Shown here piece after piece: positions 17,689 through 25,576 of a stretch of DNA of 64,000 nucleotides. Source of the stretch: Kytococcus aerolatus (lineage in GTDB: Bacteria; Actinomycetota; Actinomycetes; Actinomycetales; Dermatophilaceae); NCBI RefSeq assembly GCF_900187395.1, contig NZ_FYEZ01000003.1, positions 248,001 to 312,000 on the forward strand, written 5' to 3'. The stretch's first letter is position 1. Every line of letters begins with the position of its first letter. The position numbers were made by a program, and so were the translations under genes. The notes beneath the pieces were generated by a model. That model saw only the letters and a list, made by a program, of their open reading frames with translations. It was not told where the DNA came from and did not search any database.

Positions 17689-18240
17689 TCAGCTGTACAT
17701 GTGCGGGGCGAGCGTGCCCACGCAGCGCAGGTTGCGGAAGCGCTCGTCGAAGTCCAGGCCGTAGCCCACGACGAAGTCGTTCGGGATGTCGAAGCCCACG
17801 TACTTCGCGTCGATCTCGACCTTCTGGGCCTCCGGCTTGCGCAGCAGGGTCGCCACCTCCACGGAGGCTGCCCCGCGCAGCTCGAGATTCTCCAGGATCC
17901 AGCTGAGGGTCAGGCCGGAGTCGATGACGTCCTCCACCACCAGCACGTGGCGGTCGGTGATGTCGGTGTCGAGGTCCTTGAGGATCCGCACCACGCCGCT
18001 GGATCTCGTGCCCGACCCGTAGGAGCTGATGGCCATCCAGTCCATCGGCACGCTGTACGGCATGGCGCGCATGAGGTCGGAGACGACCATGACGGCGCCC
18101 TTGAGGACACCGACCATGAGCACGTCCTTGCCCTCGTAGTCGGCCGCGATCTCCCGGGCCATCCGGTCCAGGCCGGCGAGGATCTCCTCCTCGGTCAGCA
18201 GGACCCTCTCGAGGGCATCCCCCATGTGCTCAGCGTCCAC
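17689..18240 (-). CDS. hpt: Possible separately initiated hypoxanthine phosphoribosyltransferase
   Basis: This is the Hpt part of the larger frame. GTG 18240 begins V-D-A-E-H-M-G-D-A-L, the point where free actinobacterial Hpt proteins usually start, and GGAGAG lies 4 nt upstream. A 183-residue enzyme would result, the normal length. Ribosomes could therefore make both the fusion and free Hpt. The sequence alone cannot decide. Confidence 0.5.
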   Translation of the reverse strand: MDAEHMGDALERVLLTEEEILAGLDRMAREIAADYEGKDVLMVGVLKGAVMVVSDLMRAMPYSVPMDWMAISSYGSGTRSSGVVRILKDLDTDITDRHVLVVEDVIDSGLTLSWILENLELRGAASVEVATLLRKPEAQKVEIDAKYVGFDIPNDFVVGYGLDFDERFRNLRCVGTLAPHMYS

Positions 18241-19299
18241 CGGTCTCTCCATCCTCGGGCGTACAGGGCTGGGGTTCATTGTGTCCGACCGGGAGGGCCC
18301 CACGACCGCGACCCCGTCCCTGCGCCACCGGGCCCACCGGTGGCCGCCGGGCAGGTGCACCGGGCCCTGCCCGGTCCAGCCGGTGAGCAGCCGGTCCAGG
18401 CCGGCCAGGTGGGTGTGCGTCGGCACGGGGCCGGCGCCGTGCGTCCGCTGCACCAGCCGGCGCCACACGCGGGGCCGCAGGGCGGCCTCGACCCCCGCCA
18501 GCTCCTCCACCGGCCAGGCCGGGCCGGGGTGCTCGGTGAGGGCGGCCGCCCGGCCGGCCGCGAGCGCGTCGAGGAGGTCGGCGTCCGCCCGGAGGTGGTC
18601 GGCGCTGCGGGCCAGGGCGGGGACGAGGTCCTCCCCGGCCGCGTCGCCGAGGACGGCCAACGCCTGCCGGATGCGCACCCGCGCGAACCGCGGGTCGTCG
18701 TTGTGGGGGTCCTGGTGCGGGGCGAGCCCCTGGTCGGCGCAGGCCTCCCGGGTGGTGGCCCGTCGCAGGCCGAGGAGGGGGCGCTCGTAGGGGCCGCGGC
18801 GGGCCGGCATGCCCGCCAGGGAGCGGGTCCCGGCCCCGCGCAGGAGCCCCAGGAGCACCTGCTCGGCCTGGTCGTCCGCGGTGTGGGCCAGCCAGACCCG
18901 CACCGACCGGTCAGGGGCCCCCAGCCCGTCGAGCACCTCCGCGAAGGCGTCGTAGCGCGCCTCCCGGGCAGCGGCCTCCGGGCCGTCCCCCCGGCCCACC
19001 TCGACGCGGCGCACCAGCACCGGGTCGAGGCCGAGCGCCCGACAGGTGGCGGCGGCCCGGGCGGCCACCTCGGCGCTCCCGGCCTGCAGTGCGTGGTCCA
19101 CCACCACCGCGCCGCTCAGGACGCGTCCGCCCCGACGGCGCAGCCGGTCGGCCTCGAAGGCCAGCCCGGCGGCCAGCGCCAGCGAGTCGGCCCCTCCGGA
19201 GCAGGCCACGAGCACGCCCGCCCCCTCCTCGGCGGCAGCACGCAGCGGGCCCCGCACGGCGTGGCGCACCGCGGCGACGGCAGCCGGCGGTCCGGGCAC
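17689..19299 (-). CDS. tilS: In-frame fusion: tRNA(Ile)-lysidine synthetase TilS plus hypoxanthine phosphoribosyltransferase
   Basis: One open frame of 536 residues has no stop between the two enzymes. Residues 1-335 are TilS: the PP-loop motif VACSGGADSLALAAGLA, VDHALQAGS, HTADDQAEQVLLGLLRG and RPLLGLRR. Residues about 354-536 are Hpt: LVVEDVIDSGLTLSWI is the PRPP-binding motif, with SYGSGTRSSGVV upstream. TilS modifies C34 of tRNA-Ile(CAU), and Hpt salvages hypoxanthine and guanine. I checked the join near 18240-18300 and all codons are sense. An internal GTG at 18240 could also give free Hpt. Fused TilS/HprT proteins are known in Listeria. Confidence 0.85.
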   Translation of the reverse strand: MPGPPAAVAAVRHAVRGPLRAAAEEGAGVLVACSGGADSLALAAGLAFEADRLRRRGGRVLSGAVVVDHALQAGSAEVAARAAATCRALGLDPVLVRRVEVGRGDGPEAAAREARYDAFAEVLDGLGAPDRSVRVWLAHTADDQAEQVLLGLLRGAGTRSLAGMPARRGPYERPLLGLRRATTREACADQGLAPHQDPHNDDPRFARVRIRQALAVLGDAAGEDLVPALARSADHLRADADLLDALAAGRAAALTEHPGPAWPVEELAGVEAALRPRVWRRLVQRTHGAGPVPTHTHLAGLDRLLTGWTGQGPVHLPGGHRWARWRRDGVAVVGPSRSDTMNPSPVRPRMERPVDAEHMGDALERVLLTEEEILAGLDRMAREIAADYEGKDVLMVGVLKGAVMVVSDLMRAMPYSVPMDWMAISSYGSGTRSSGVVRILKDLDTDITDRHVLVVEDVIDSGLTLSWILENLELRGAASVEVATLLRKPEAQKVEIDAKYVGFDIPNDFVVGYGLDFDERFRNLRCVGTLAPHMYS

Positions 19300-19317
19300 C
19301 TCAGGCGGTCCGTCGCG

Positions 19318-20901
19318 TCAGGCGCCGGTGTTGCACTCGCAGCCCTGGAGGGCGGCGATGATCTCGTCGTGGGCCTTGCGGGCGACCATCGGCTGGGTGC
19401 TGCGTTCGAAGTCGTCGCTGCTCACCACGAAGGTCAGGAGGCGACCGTCCTGGGTCACGGTGCTGCCGGCCATGCCCGAGGCCATCGGGAGGGTGCCGGT
19501 CTTGCCGCGCACGAAGCCGCGGGCCTCCTCGCGACCGTCGCCGTAGAAGCGCGGGTCGAGGGTGCCGTAGAGGCCGGCCATGGAGAGGTTGGCCATGATC
19601 CGGCCGTACTCCGGGTCCTCCCCCGAGGCGCCCTGGGCGAGGAGCTCGCCGAGCACCTGGACGGGGATCTCGTTCTTGCTCGTGAGGCCGGCGCTGTCGT
19701 GCTGCTGGTGGCCGGTGTTGTCGATCCCCCGCTCCTTGGTCATGCGCACCACCCACTGGCCGACGTCGGAGGGGTCGGACTTCTCCACCTTCAGCCCGCC
19801 GGTGGCCAGGGCGGCCTGTCGGGTGAGCGTCTCGATGCGGGCGTTGTCGCTGACCTGCATGGCGTGGACGAGCTGGTCGCGGACGGGCGCCGACTTCACG
19901 ACGGCCAGCGTCTCGCCCTCGGCCTTCTTCTTCGTCCGCGGGATGCCCTTCTCCACCTTGACGCCCTCCTCGTGGAGGCGCCCGGCGAAGGTGCCGGCCA
20001 CGTTCATCACCGGGTCCGGCGGGCTGGGGTGCAGGTGGCGGGCCCGGTCGTCGAAGAGCTGGGCCATGGTCACGCGACCCGACCACCCCTCGTTGAGGGC
20101 CACCTCGGACCAGTCCTCCGACCAGGTCGCCCCGGCCTGCGAGTCGTCGAGGGCCACGGTGAAAGTCTCCGGCAGGTCTTCCCCCGCCTTGCGCTTCTTC
20201 TTGATCGCGGCCGCGGTCTGCTTGGCGAGGTCCTGCAGGCCGGCCCGGTTGGCGGTCGCCAGCGGGTTGCCCATGCCGCGGGAGAGCATCGTGTCCCCCC
20301 CGGCGACGATGACGATGTTGTTCCCCTCGTCGAGCAGCACCTTGGTCTCCAGGCGCTGGTCGAGATCCCACCCGGACTGGACGATCGCCCCGACCGAGAC
20401 GAGCTTCGTCATCGACGCCAGGTGGTTGGGTCGGTCGGCGTTCTGCTGGAGGAGCACCTTGCCGGTCCGGGCGTCCCGGATGTCCAGGGAGAGGAAGCCG
20501 AGAGTCTCGTCGTCGAGGGTCTTCCCCAGCGCCTTCTTGACGGTCTCCGGGCTGGGCGCCTGGTCGGAGTTCTCCAGGTGGGCGAGCACCTCCGGGGAGT
20601 CCCCGGCCTCGGCGGTCACCTTCTCCGCCTCGGCCTTCTCCTGCGGGCCGTCGCTGACCCGCGCGGCCTCGCCGGGGGCCATCTCGTGGCTGATGACGCC
20701 CTCCTTCGGGGCGGCCGGTCGCTTGACGGCCGTGGACTCCTCGTCGTCCCCTCCCTGCTCCTGCTCGGCGGGGGCTGCGGTCTCGGGGGCGTTGGTCAGG
20801 ACGCCCGGCACCTTGTCGTAGACGTCGGCCGTGACGTAACCGGCTGCCAGGGCCACCACGGCCGTGCTGGCGATGAGGGCGTTGCGGGCGGAGGACTTCA
20901 C
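19318..20901 (-). CDS. dacB: D-alanyl-D-alanine carboxypeptidase/endopeptidase (PBP4 type)
   Basis: The 527-residue protein begins with an uncleaved or cleaved signal helix (NALIASTAVVALAAGYVTA). An acidic linker extends to about residue 130. The penicillin-binding domain has SMTK (S-x-x-K nucleophile), SDN (S-x-N) and KTGTLP (K-T-G). A long insertion between the first two motifs is typical of the PBP4/S13 group. It acts outside the membrane on peptidoglycan peptides. GTG 20901 is preceded by AAAGG. The tail CECNTGA carries two cysteines. It lies 18 nt before the TilS frame. Confidence 0.93.
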   Translation of the reverse strand: MKSSARNALIASTAVVALAAGYVTADVYDKVPGVLTNAPETAAPAEQEQGGDDEESTAVKRPAAPKEGVISHEMAPGEAARVSDGPQEKAEAEKVTAEAGDSPEVLAHLENSDQAPSPETVKKALGKTLDDETLGFLSLDIRDARTGKVLLQQNADRPNHLASMTKLVSVGAIVQSGWDLDQRLETKVLLDEGNNIVIVAGGDTMLSRGMGNPLATANRAGLQDLAKQTAAAIKKKRKAGEDLPETFTVALDDSQAGATWSEDWSEVALNEGWSGRVTMAQLFDDRARHLHPSPPDPVMNVAGTFAGRLHEEGVKVEKGIPRTKKKAEGETLAVVKSAPVRDQLVHAMQVSDNARIETLTRQAALATGGLKVEKSDPSDVGQWVVRMTKERGIDNTGHQQHDSAGLTSKNEIPVQVLGELLAQGASGEDPEYGRIMANLSMAGLYGTLDPRFYGDGREEARGFVRGKTGTLPMASGMAGSTVTQDGRLLTFVVSSDDFERSTQPMVARKAHDEIIAALQGCECNTGA

Positions 20902-20975
20902 CGGGGACCTTTCGGAGGCGGGCGAGGGATGCGACAGACTGGGCCACAGCCTAAACGCCGAGACGAGGAGGTCCC

Positions 20976-21578
20976 ATGGAGTTCGACATGACCGTCGAGA
21001 TCCCTTCCGGGAACAAGAACAAGTACGAGATCGACCACGAGACGGGCCGGATCCGCCTGGACCGTCTGCTCTTCACCGCCATGCGCTACCCGGCCGACTA
21101 CGGGTACATCGAGGACACCCTCGGTGAGGACGGCGACCCGCTGGACGCCCTCGTGCTGCTCGACGAGCCGACCTTCCCCGGCTGCGTGGTGCGCGTGCGC
21201 CCGGTGGCCGTCTTCAAGATGGTCGACGACGCCGGCGGCGACGACAAGATCCTGTGCGTGGCCTCCGGCGACCCCCGCCGCGACCACATCCAGGACTCCT
21301 CGGACGTCTCGGAGTTCACGCTCGACGAGATCCGCCACTTCTTCGAGGTCTACAAGGCCCTGGAGCCGGGCAAGTACGTCGAGGAGGGCTCGAGCTGGGG
21401 CGACCGCTCCGAGGCCGAGAAGATCATCACCGAGGCCCTGGAGCGCGCCAAGGAGCAGGGCGTCACCACCGCCCGCTGGCCGCTGCCCGGCCACCAGTCC
21501 GACGACACCGAGCGCTCGATCGACCGCGCCGAGGGTGCCGGCGGCCAGGAGAGCCAGGCAGACAAGCCGGAGGCCTGA
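20976..21578 (+). CDS. ppa: Inorganic pyrophosphatase
   Basis: The 200-residue family I enzyme hydrolyses PPi in the cytosol. The metal-binding signature reads [20 protein letters not shown], and the active-site residues in [15 protein letters not shown] and MRYPADYGY are present. Residues beyond about 165 form an acidic, Ser/Gln-rich extension ([20 protein letters not shown]). ATG 20976 has GACGAGGAG 6 nt upstream. It is divergent from dacB, with a 74-nt shared promoter region, and is followed by a strong hairpin. Confidence 0.97.
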   Translation: MEFDMTVEIPSGNKNKYEIDHETGRIRLDRLLFTAMRYPADYGYIEDTLGEDGDPLDALVLLDEPTFPGCVVRVRPVAVFKMVDDAGGDDKILCVASGDPRRDHIQDSSDVSEFTLDEIRHFFEVYKALEPGKYVEEGSSWGDRSEAEKIITEALERAKEQGVTTARWPLPGHQSDDTERSIDRAEGAGGQESQADKPEA

Positions 21579-21611
21579 GTCACCCGCTGACGCCTCTCCG
21601 GCACGCACGAT

Positions 21612-21645
21612 GGAGCCGGCACCCCCGCCGTGGGGTGCCGGCTCC
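21612..21645 (+). terminator. Terminator-like hairpin after ppa
   Basis: GGAGCCGGCACCCC (21612-21625) pairs perfectly with 21632-21645 over 14 bp around a 6-nt loop, 33 nt past the stop. TTCGT follows, so the T-tail is weak, as is usual at this G+C content. Confidence 0.75.
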
Positions 21646-21701
21646 TTCGTGTGTGGCTCAGGATGGTGGTCCCCGGGAGGCCCCGCCGACGCCACCGGGG
21701 G

Positions 21702-21771
21702 ACGACGGTCACCTGACGCACACGGAGGTCACCGGTTCCGGTGACCCTCGCGTGCATCAGGTGATTGCCGT
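21702..21771. repeat. Intergenic palindromic repeat, family A copy 2 (70 nt)
   Basis: This is the partner of 5564-5633. The outer arms (21702-21724 with 21749-21771) match at 18 of 23 positions. The inner stem is a perfect 9-bp dyad, GGTCACCGG-TT-CCGGTGACC (21727-21746). Several base changes relative to copy 1 fall at paired positions. The element lies between ppa and the Tat-exported protein gene. Confidence 0.75.
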
Positions 21772-21777
21772 GGGGAG

Positions 21778-21795
21778 CTGGGGCACGTGCCCCAG
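21778..21795 (-). terminator. Perfect 18-nt palindrome just past the exported-protein stop
   Basis: CTGGGGCACGTGCCCCAG is self-complementary and ends 2 nt beyond the stop codon of the minus-strand gene. It directly follows the family A repeat. It may help end transcription from the right. No T-run is present. Confidence 0.45.
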
Positions 21796-21797
21796 AC

Positions 21798-22289
21798 TCA
21801 CTCCCAGGGGGAGTAGACGGACTTCTCGCAGGGCGGGAACTCCGCGAGCTCGACGGGGCTCTCGGCCACGTACTCCCGACCATCCACCACGACCAGGTAG
21901 GTGACCGTCATGGCGACGTTGGCGGAGTCGGCGGATCGGATGTAGAAGGCCACACGATCACCGCCGGGCTCGATGGTGAAGATGGGCGCTTCGTCCGGAG
22001 CCCAGGCGATGGCGCCACCCCTGGCGGTCACTTCCATGATCTCGACGGTGCCCACGGAGCCGGAGATGTTGGTCATGTCGATCTCGACGCGGTAGGCCTT
22101 CTGACCGCGGCTCTCACCCGGGAGCTTGCAGCTGCCGCCGCCGGGACCGGCGGCCACGATGGGCTTGTCCGGGCTCGGCTCGGGACTGCCGGGCGAGGCA
22201 GCCAGCGAGGGGGCCTGTGCGGCCACGAGCACCGACGGCGCCGACCAGGCCGCGCCCTTGGCCACGGCACGACGGGAAATGTTCGTCAT
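21798..22289 (-). CDS. Tat-type exported protein of unknown function
   Basis: The 163-residue protein starts NISRRAVAKGAAWSAPSVLVAAQAPSLAAS, a short twin-arginine-like signal seen on small exported actinobacterial proteins. The mature part has two cysteines (GGSCKLPG and PPCEKSV) and alternating hydrophobic stretches (YRVEIDMTNISGSVGTVEIMEVT, VAMTVTYLVVVDGREYVAES). This suggests a beta-sandwich closed by one disulfide. ATG 22289 has GAAAAGGACAG upstream, a good ribosome-binding site, so the longer frame is rejected. No function is recognised. Confidence 0.75.
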   Translation of the reverse strand: MTNISRRAVAKGAAWSAPSVLVAAQAPSLAASPGSPEPSPDKPIVAAGPGGGSCKLPGESRGQKAYRVEIDMTNISGSVGTVEIMEVTARGGAIAWAPDEAPIFTIEPGGDRVAFYIRSADSANVAMTVTYLVVVDGREYVAESPVELAEFPPCEKSVYSPWE

Positions 22290-23263
22290 GAATCTGTCCT
22301 TTTCACGGTGATCTGCGAGAGGGCGCATTTCGCCTCCCCCGGCGACGGGCACAATCTACCGCCCCCGGTACCGCCGGGTACAGCACCCGGAGCACCTCGC
22401 AAAACTAGGACGGAATGGCGGATCTAGCCACAATGACCGACCCACCAAAAATCTTGCGTGAGCACATACCTCCCCATCTTCCGAAATTCCTCCTCGCCAG
22501 AATTCCAGCCGAAGGGATCAAAGTGCATCGATGTCGATGTCCCGACCTTCGGAGGGGGTATCGGACCAAGGAAGGCAGGGCACAGCGGCCGTCCCCCCAG
22601 CCCCCCCAGACCTGCTTGGGCACACGTCCCCCGACGTCGCGGCGTCGACATACCTCGCCGAGTCCTCGGGCGTCGATCTCGGGTGGAGGAACGACCAGTG
22701 GCGGATGCCGGCCCCCCGAGGCGGCAGCGCCGGGGGGCTCTCCCGACCTCCTCGCAGATGAGGTCGGAGCGATCCTCACGGCGATCAACGACTTCTACGG
22801 CTGGCCCACGCCCCCGCTGCCCACCGCATTCCATGCCTACCGAGGGCACTGGCAGAACGCCGAGGAGCACGTCTCATTCCACTTCCCACAGTCGGGCCCG
22901 ATCGTCTCGGGGCCTCTGCTTGGTGGAGCTGCCTGTCGAGATCGAACCGCGACCTGTTCATCTCGCGAGAACTCGGAGACGCTTAGGCGTTGACCCTGCA
23001 GTGAAGATCTCCGGGGCGTGCGACCCGCTGGGGTCAGGCGTCGTGGTCGGTGGGGTCGGGTCCTGGGCCTCTTCGTCGACGATGTTGACGTGGCCGGGGG
23101 TGGTATTGCGCTTGAAGGGGTGCTTGGGTTCAGGTGTCGTCGTCACGGTCGGCTCCGGGGGGTGGCTTGGGTTGACACGTGAGTGGGTGGGTCGTTGAGT
23201 GGGTCCTATTGCTCCCCGTCGTCCCTTCTGGGATTGGCGGGTCTTTTTCGTCGTGGGTGGTGG
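22290..23263. other. Gene-poor, lower-G+C scar region
   Basis: No intact gene is convincing here. Bases 22400-22560 are clearly less G+C-rich than the rest. A plus-strand frame (22415-22993) holds a short protein-like patch (LLADEVGAILTAINDFYGWP) but its first half is low-complexity. A minus-strand 62-codon frame (22958-23146) is Pro/Thr-rich. A decayed tRNA-Thr 3' fragment lies at 22924-22972. I read the stretch as remnants of an inserted element. Confidence 0.5.
22924..22972 (-). repeat. Decayed partial copy of the tRNA-Thr 3' portion (att-like)
   Basis: The 49 bases align with the tRNA-Thr 3' part (23839 to about 23888) at about 41 of 50 positions with one gap, in the same orientation. 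They include ATCGAACC and GCGACCTGTTCAT. T-stem pairing is lost, so it is not a functional tRNA. Such copies are left when an element integrates at a tRNA 3' end. Confidence 0.6.
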
Positions 23264-23790
23264 TCAGTCAAGCCAGCAGAGGGTGCGGTCGGCCGTGTCG
23301 CCGAGGAGCTCGACGAGCTGTTCGTGGGTGAGCAGGCCCTCGCCGAGGCAGTGCTCGGCCCAGCGGGAGCGGTGCTCGTCGTCCCTGGGCCAGCTGCCCA
23401 GGTCGATGGTGGTCTGCTCGATGGTGGTGATCGGCAGGCCCTCCCGGATCGTGATCTGCGAGGGCTCGAGGCGGGCGGTGTGGGTGGTGATGCCCTTGAG
23501 TCGGCGCCTCCTCGGGACCGTGATGTGGATGCCCCACGGCAGGTCGACCGCACCCCACAGATGGGCTGCTGACTGGTGGGAGAGAACGCCCCCGTCGCGG
23601 TGCAGGGGGTCGAATTGGAGCTGGAACTGGTCGCGTGAGGTGTCCAGTCGCTGCAGGGCGGTGCGGTAGTCCCCGTAGTCCAGGTCCATGATCGCGGCCA
23701 CGAGGTAGACGCCCTGCCACTCCCGTGCTCGCAGAGCGACACGGCCACGGTGACAAGTACAGAGAGCATGGTGGAGACGAGCCGAGGATT
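23264..23790 (-). pseudogene. Truncated AbiEi/DUF559-type protein remnant
   Basis: The minus-strand frame runs from about 23839 to a stop at 23264. The recognisable part begins at REWQGVYLVAAIM and continues with VLSHQSAAHLWGAVDLPWGIHITVPRRRR, GITTHTARLEPSQITIREGLPITT and IEQTTIDLGSWP. This resembles the middle of AbiEi-like antitoxin or DUF559 proteins. The N-terminal winged helix is missing, and the protein stops soon after, without a nuclease-like domain. The frame's upstream end meets the 3' end of tRNA-Thr. A fragment left by integration and decay is the likely explanation. Confidence 0.55.
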
Positions 23791-23841
23791 TGGCTCCAGA
23801 ATGCGAGATCCCCAGGCCGTGTGACCTGGGGATCTGCATGG

Positions 23842-23915
23842 AGCCGCCTGCCGGAATCGAACCGGCGACCTGTTCATTACGAGTGAACCGCTCTGGCCGA
23901 CTGAGCTAAGGCGGC
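23842..23915 (-). tRNA. tRNA-Thr (anticodon CGU)
   Basis: The minus strand reads GCCGCCT...AGGCGGC as the 7-bp acceptor stem. The D arm contains AGCTCAGT. The anticodon stem-loop is GTTCA-CTCGTAA-TGAAC with CGT at the anticodon, and the T arm contains GTTCGATTC. The discriminator T is followed by an encoded CCA (23839-23841). The total is 74 nt plus CCA. A decayed 3' copy lies about 0.9 kb away. Confidence 0.95.
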
Positions 23916-24040
23916 GGACCGACCGCACGCTGCCGTGCGATGCGAGCGCCTACTATACGGCCTGCCGCAAGTCCGGGCGAAATCCGCCACACCGCTCCCA
24001 CCCCGGCCACACGGTGCGCCCACCCTCCGGCAGGCGCACC

Positions 24041-25576
24041 TCAGCAGGAGGCGTCCTCCCCCTCGGGCACCGTGCCGGAGAGCAGGTAGGCGTCCACGGC
24101 CCCGTCCACGCACGCGTTCCCGCGCCGGTAGGCCGTGTGACCGTCCCCGTCGAAGCGCAGCAGCCGCCCGTTCTCCAGCTCGCCGGCCACCTCCTCGGCC
24201 CACTCGTAGGGCGTCGCCGGGTCACGAGTGGTCCCCACCACGAGGATCGGAGCGCTCCCCTTCGCCCGTGCGGTCAAGGGCTCGTCAGGCGTGACCGGCC
24301 AGTCCTCGCAGACCGAGCCCTCCCCCCGCATCAGCTCGCCCCACAGCGGAGCAGCCTCGTCGTAGGCGGCCTCCACCTCGGCCCGGCTGCGCCCGCCGCT
24401 CCCGGCCGGACGGTCGTTGCAGGTGTAGACGGTGAACGCCTCCATGAGATTCGAGGCGTAGCCGCCGTCCGGGTGGCGGTCGGCGTACTGCCCGGCCAGC
24501 CCCATGAGCCCGGACCCGTCCCCGTCCCGCGCCTGCCGCAGGGCGGCGCGCAGGGCCGGCCAGCTGGTCTCGCTGTACATGCCGGAGGCCACCCCGTAGG
24601 TCGCCCACCCGACGGTCAGCTCCGTCACCGCCCCGTGGCCCCGGACGGGCAGCGGGTCGGTCTCGGCCTCCTCGAGGAGCTCCTTCAGCCCGTCCACGGC
24701 GGCCTCCCGGTCACCACCGAGCGGGCAGTCCCCCTCCTCGACGCACCAGTCGAGGAAGGCGTTGGTGGCCCGCTCGAAGCCCTCGGCCTGACCCACCCCC
24801 ATCTCCACGGCGTCCAGATCGGTGGGCAGCACCCCGTCGAGCACCATCGCCCCCACCCGCTCGGGGAAGAGCTCGGCGTAGGTGGCGCCCAGGGTGGTGC
24901 CGTAGGACTTGCCGAGGTAGTGCAGCTGGCTGTCCCCGAGCACGGCCCGCAGGATCTCCAGGTCCCGTGCGGCGGTCTCGGTGGTGACCTCGCCCAGCCC
25001 CTTCCCGAGATCCTGCTCGCAGCCCTCGACGAAGGCCGCCACCTGCCGCTGCCCACGCTTCCGGCCCGCCGCGGAGTCCGGGTCCTCCACGCCTCCGATG
25101 AAGACGTCCATCCCCGCGTCGTCGAGGCAGTCCACCGGCTCGGAGGAGCCCACGCCCCGCGGGTCGAGGCCGACCACGTCGTAGCCCTCCCGCACAGCCG
25201 GGCCCACGACCTGGTCCGCCGCCCGGGCGTACTCCACCGCGCTGGAGCCCGGCCCACCCGGGTTCACCAGCAGCGAGCCGATGCGGCGGTCGGCGTCCTT
25301 CGCCGGGGCGCGGAAGACCGCCAGCGAGACCGTCTCCCCCGCCGGGCGGTCGTGGTCCAGCGGCACGTCCAGGGTGGCGCACTGGCCCCCCTCGCAGTCC
25401 TCCCACTCCAGCTCCTGGCCGGTGAAGCGCTCCAGGGCCGGGTCCACCGGCGGCAGGGACTCCTCGGGCGCCGCGGTGCGCAGGTCCTCCGGCAGGGCCC
25501 CCTCCTGCCCAGGCAGCGTGCACCCGGCCAGGAGCATCGCGCCACCGGTCAGCAGGGCGAGCGCGTCCCGCCTCAC
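24041..25576 (-). CDS. Secreted alpha/beta-hydrolase, tripeptidyl-aminopeptidase-like lipoprotein
   Basis: The 511-residue protein has a lipobox at its N-terminus (RRDALALLTGGAMLLAGC, cleavage before Cys), so it is probably anchored outside the membrane. The hydrolase core shows LVNPGGPGSSAVEYA (oxyanion region), LDPRGVGSS, GKSYGTTLGATYAELFPERV with the nucleophile in G-x-S-x-G-like GKSYGT, and late residues TRDPATPYEWAEE and GDGHTAY for Asp and His. This is the SlpD/SlpE tripeptidyl aminopeptidase group. GTG 25576 overlaps the holB stop by 4 nt. Confidence 0.9.
   Translation of the reverse strand: MRRDALALLTGGAMLLAGCTLPGQEGALPEDLRTAAPEESLPPVDPALERFTGQELEWEDCEGGQCATLDVPLDHDRPAGETVSLAVFRAPAKDADRRIGSLLVNPGGPGSSAVEYARAADQVVGPAVREGYDVVGLDPRGVGSSEPVDCLDDAGMDVFIGGVEDPDSAAGRKRGQRQVAAFVEGCEQDLGKGLGEVTTETAARDLEILRAVLGDSQLHYLGKSYGTTLGATYAELFPERVGAMVLDGVLPTDLDAVEMGVGQAEGFERATNAFLDWCVEEGDCPLGGDREAAVDGLKELLEEAETDPLPVRGHGAVTELTVGWATYGVASGMYSETSWPALRAALRQARDGDGSGLMGLAGQYADRHPDGGYASNLMEAFTVYTCNDRPAGSGGRSRAEVEAAYDEAAPLWGELMRGEGSVCEDWPVTPDEPLTARAKGSAPILVVGTTRDPATPYEWAEEVAGELENGRLLRFDGDGHTAYRRGNACVDGAVDAYLLSGTVPEGEDASC

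Noticed and set aside
15240-20991. Plus-strand frames opposite ftsH, tilS-hpt and dacB (888 and 1212 codons)
   Set aside because: Both are shadows of the genes on the other strand. There is no ribosome-binding site and no recognisable domain.
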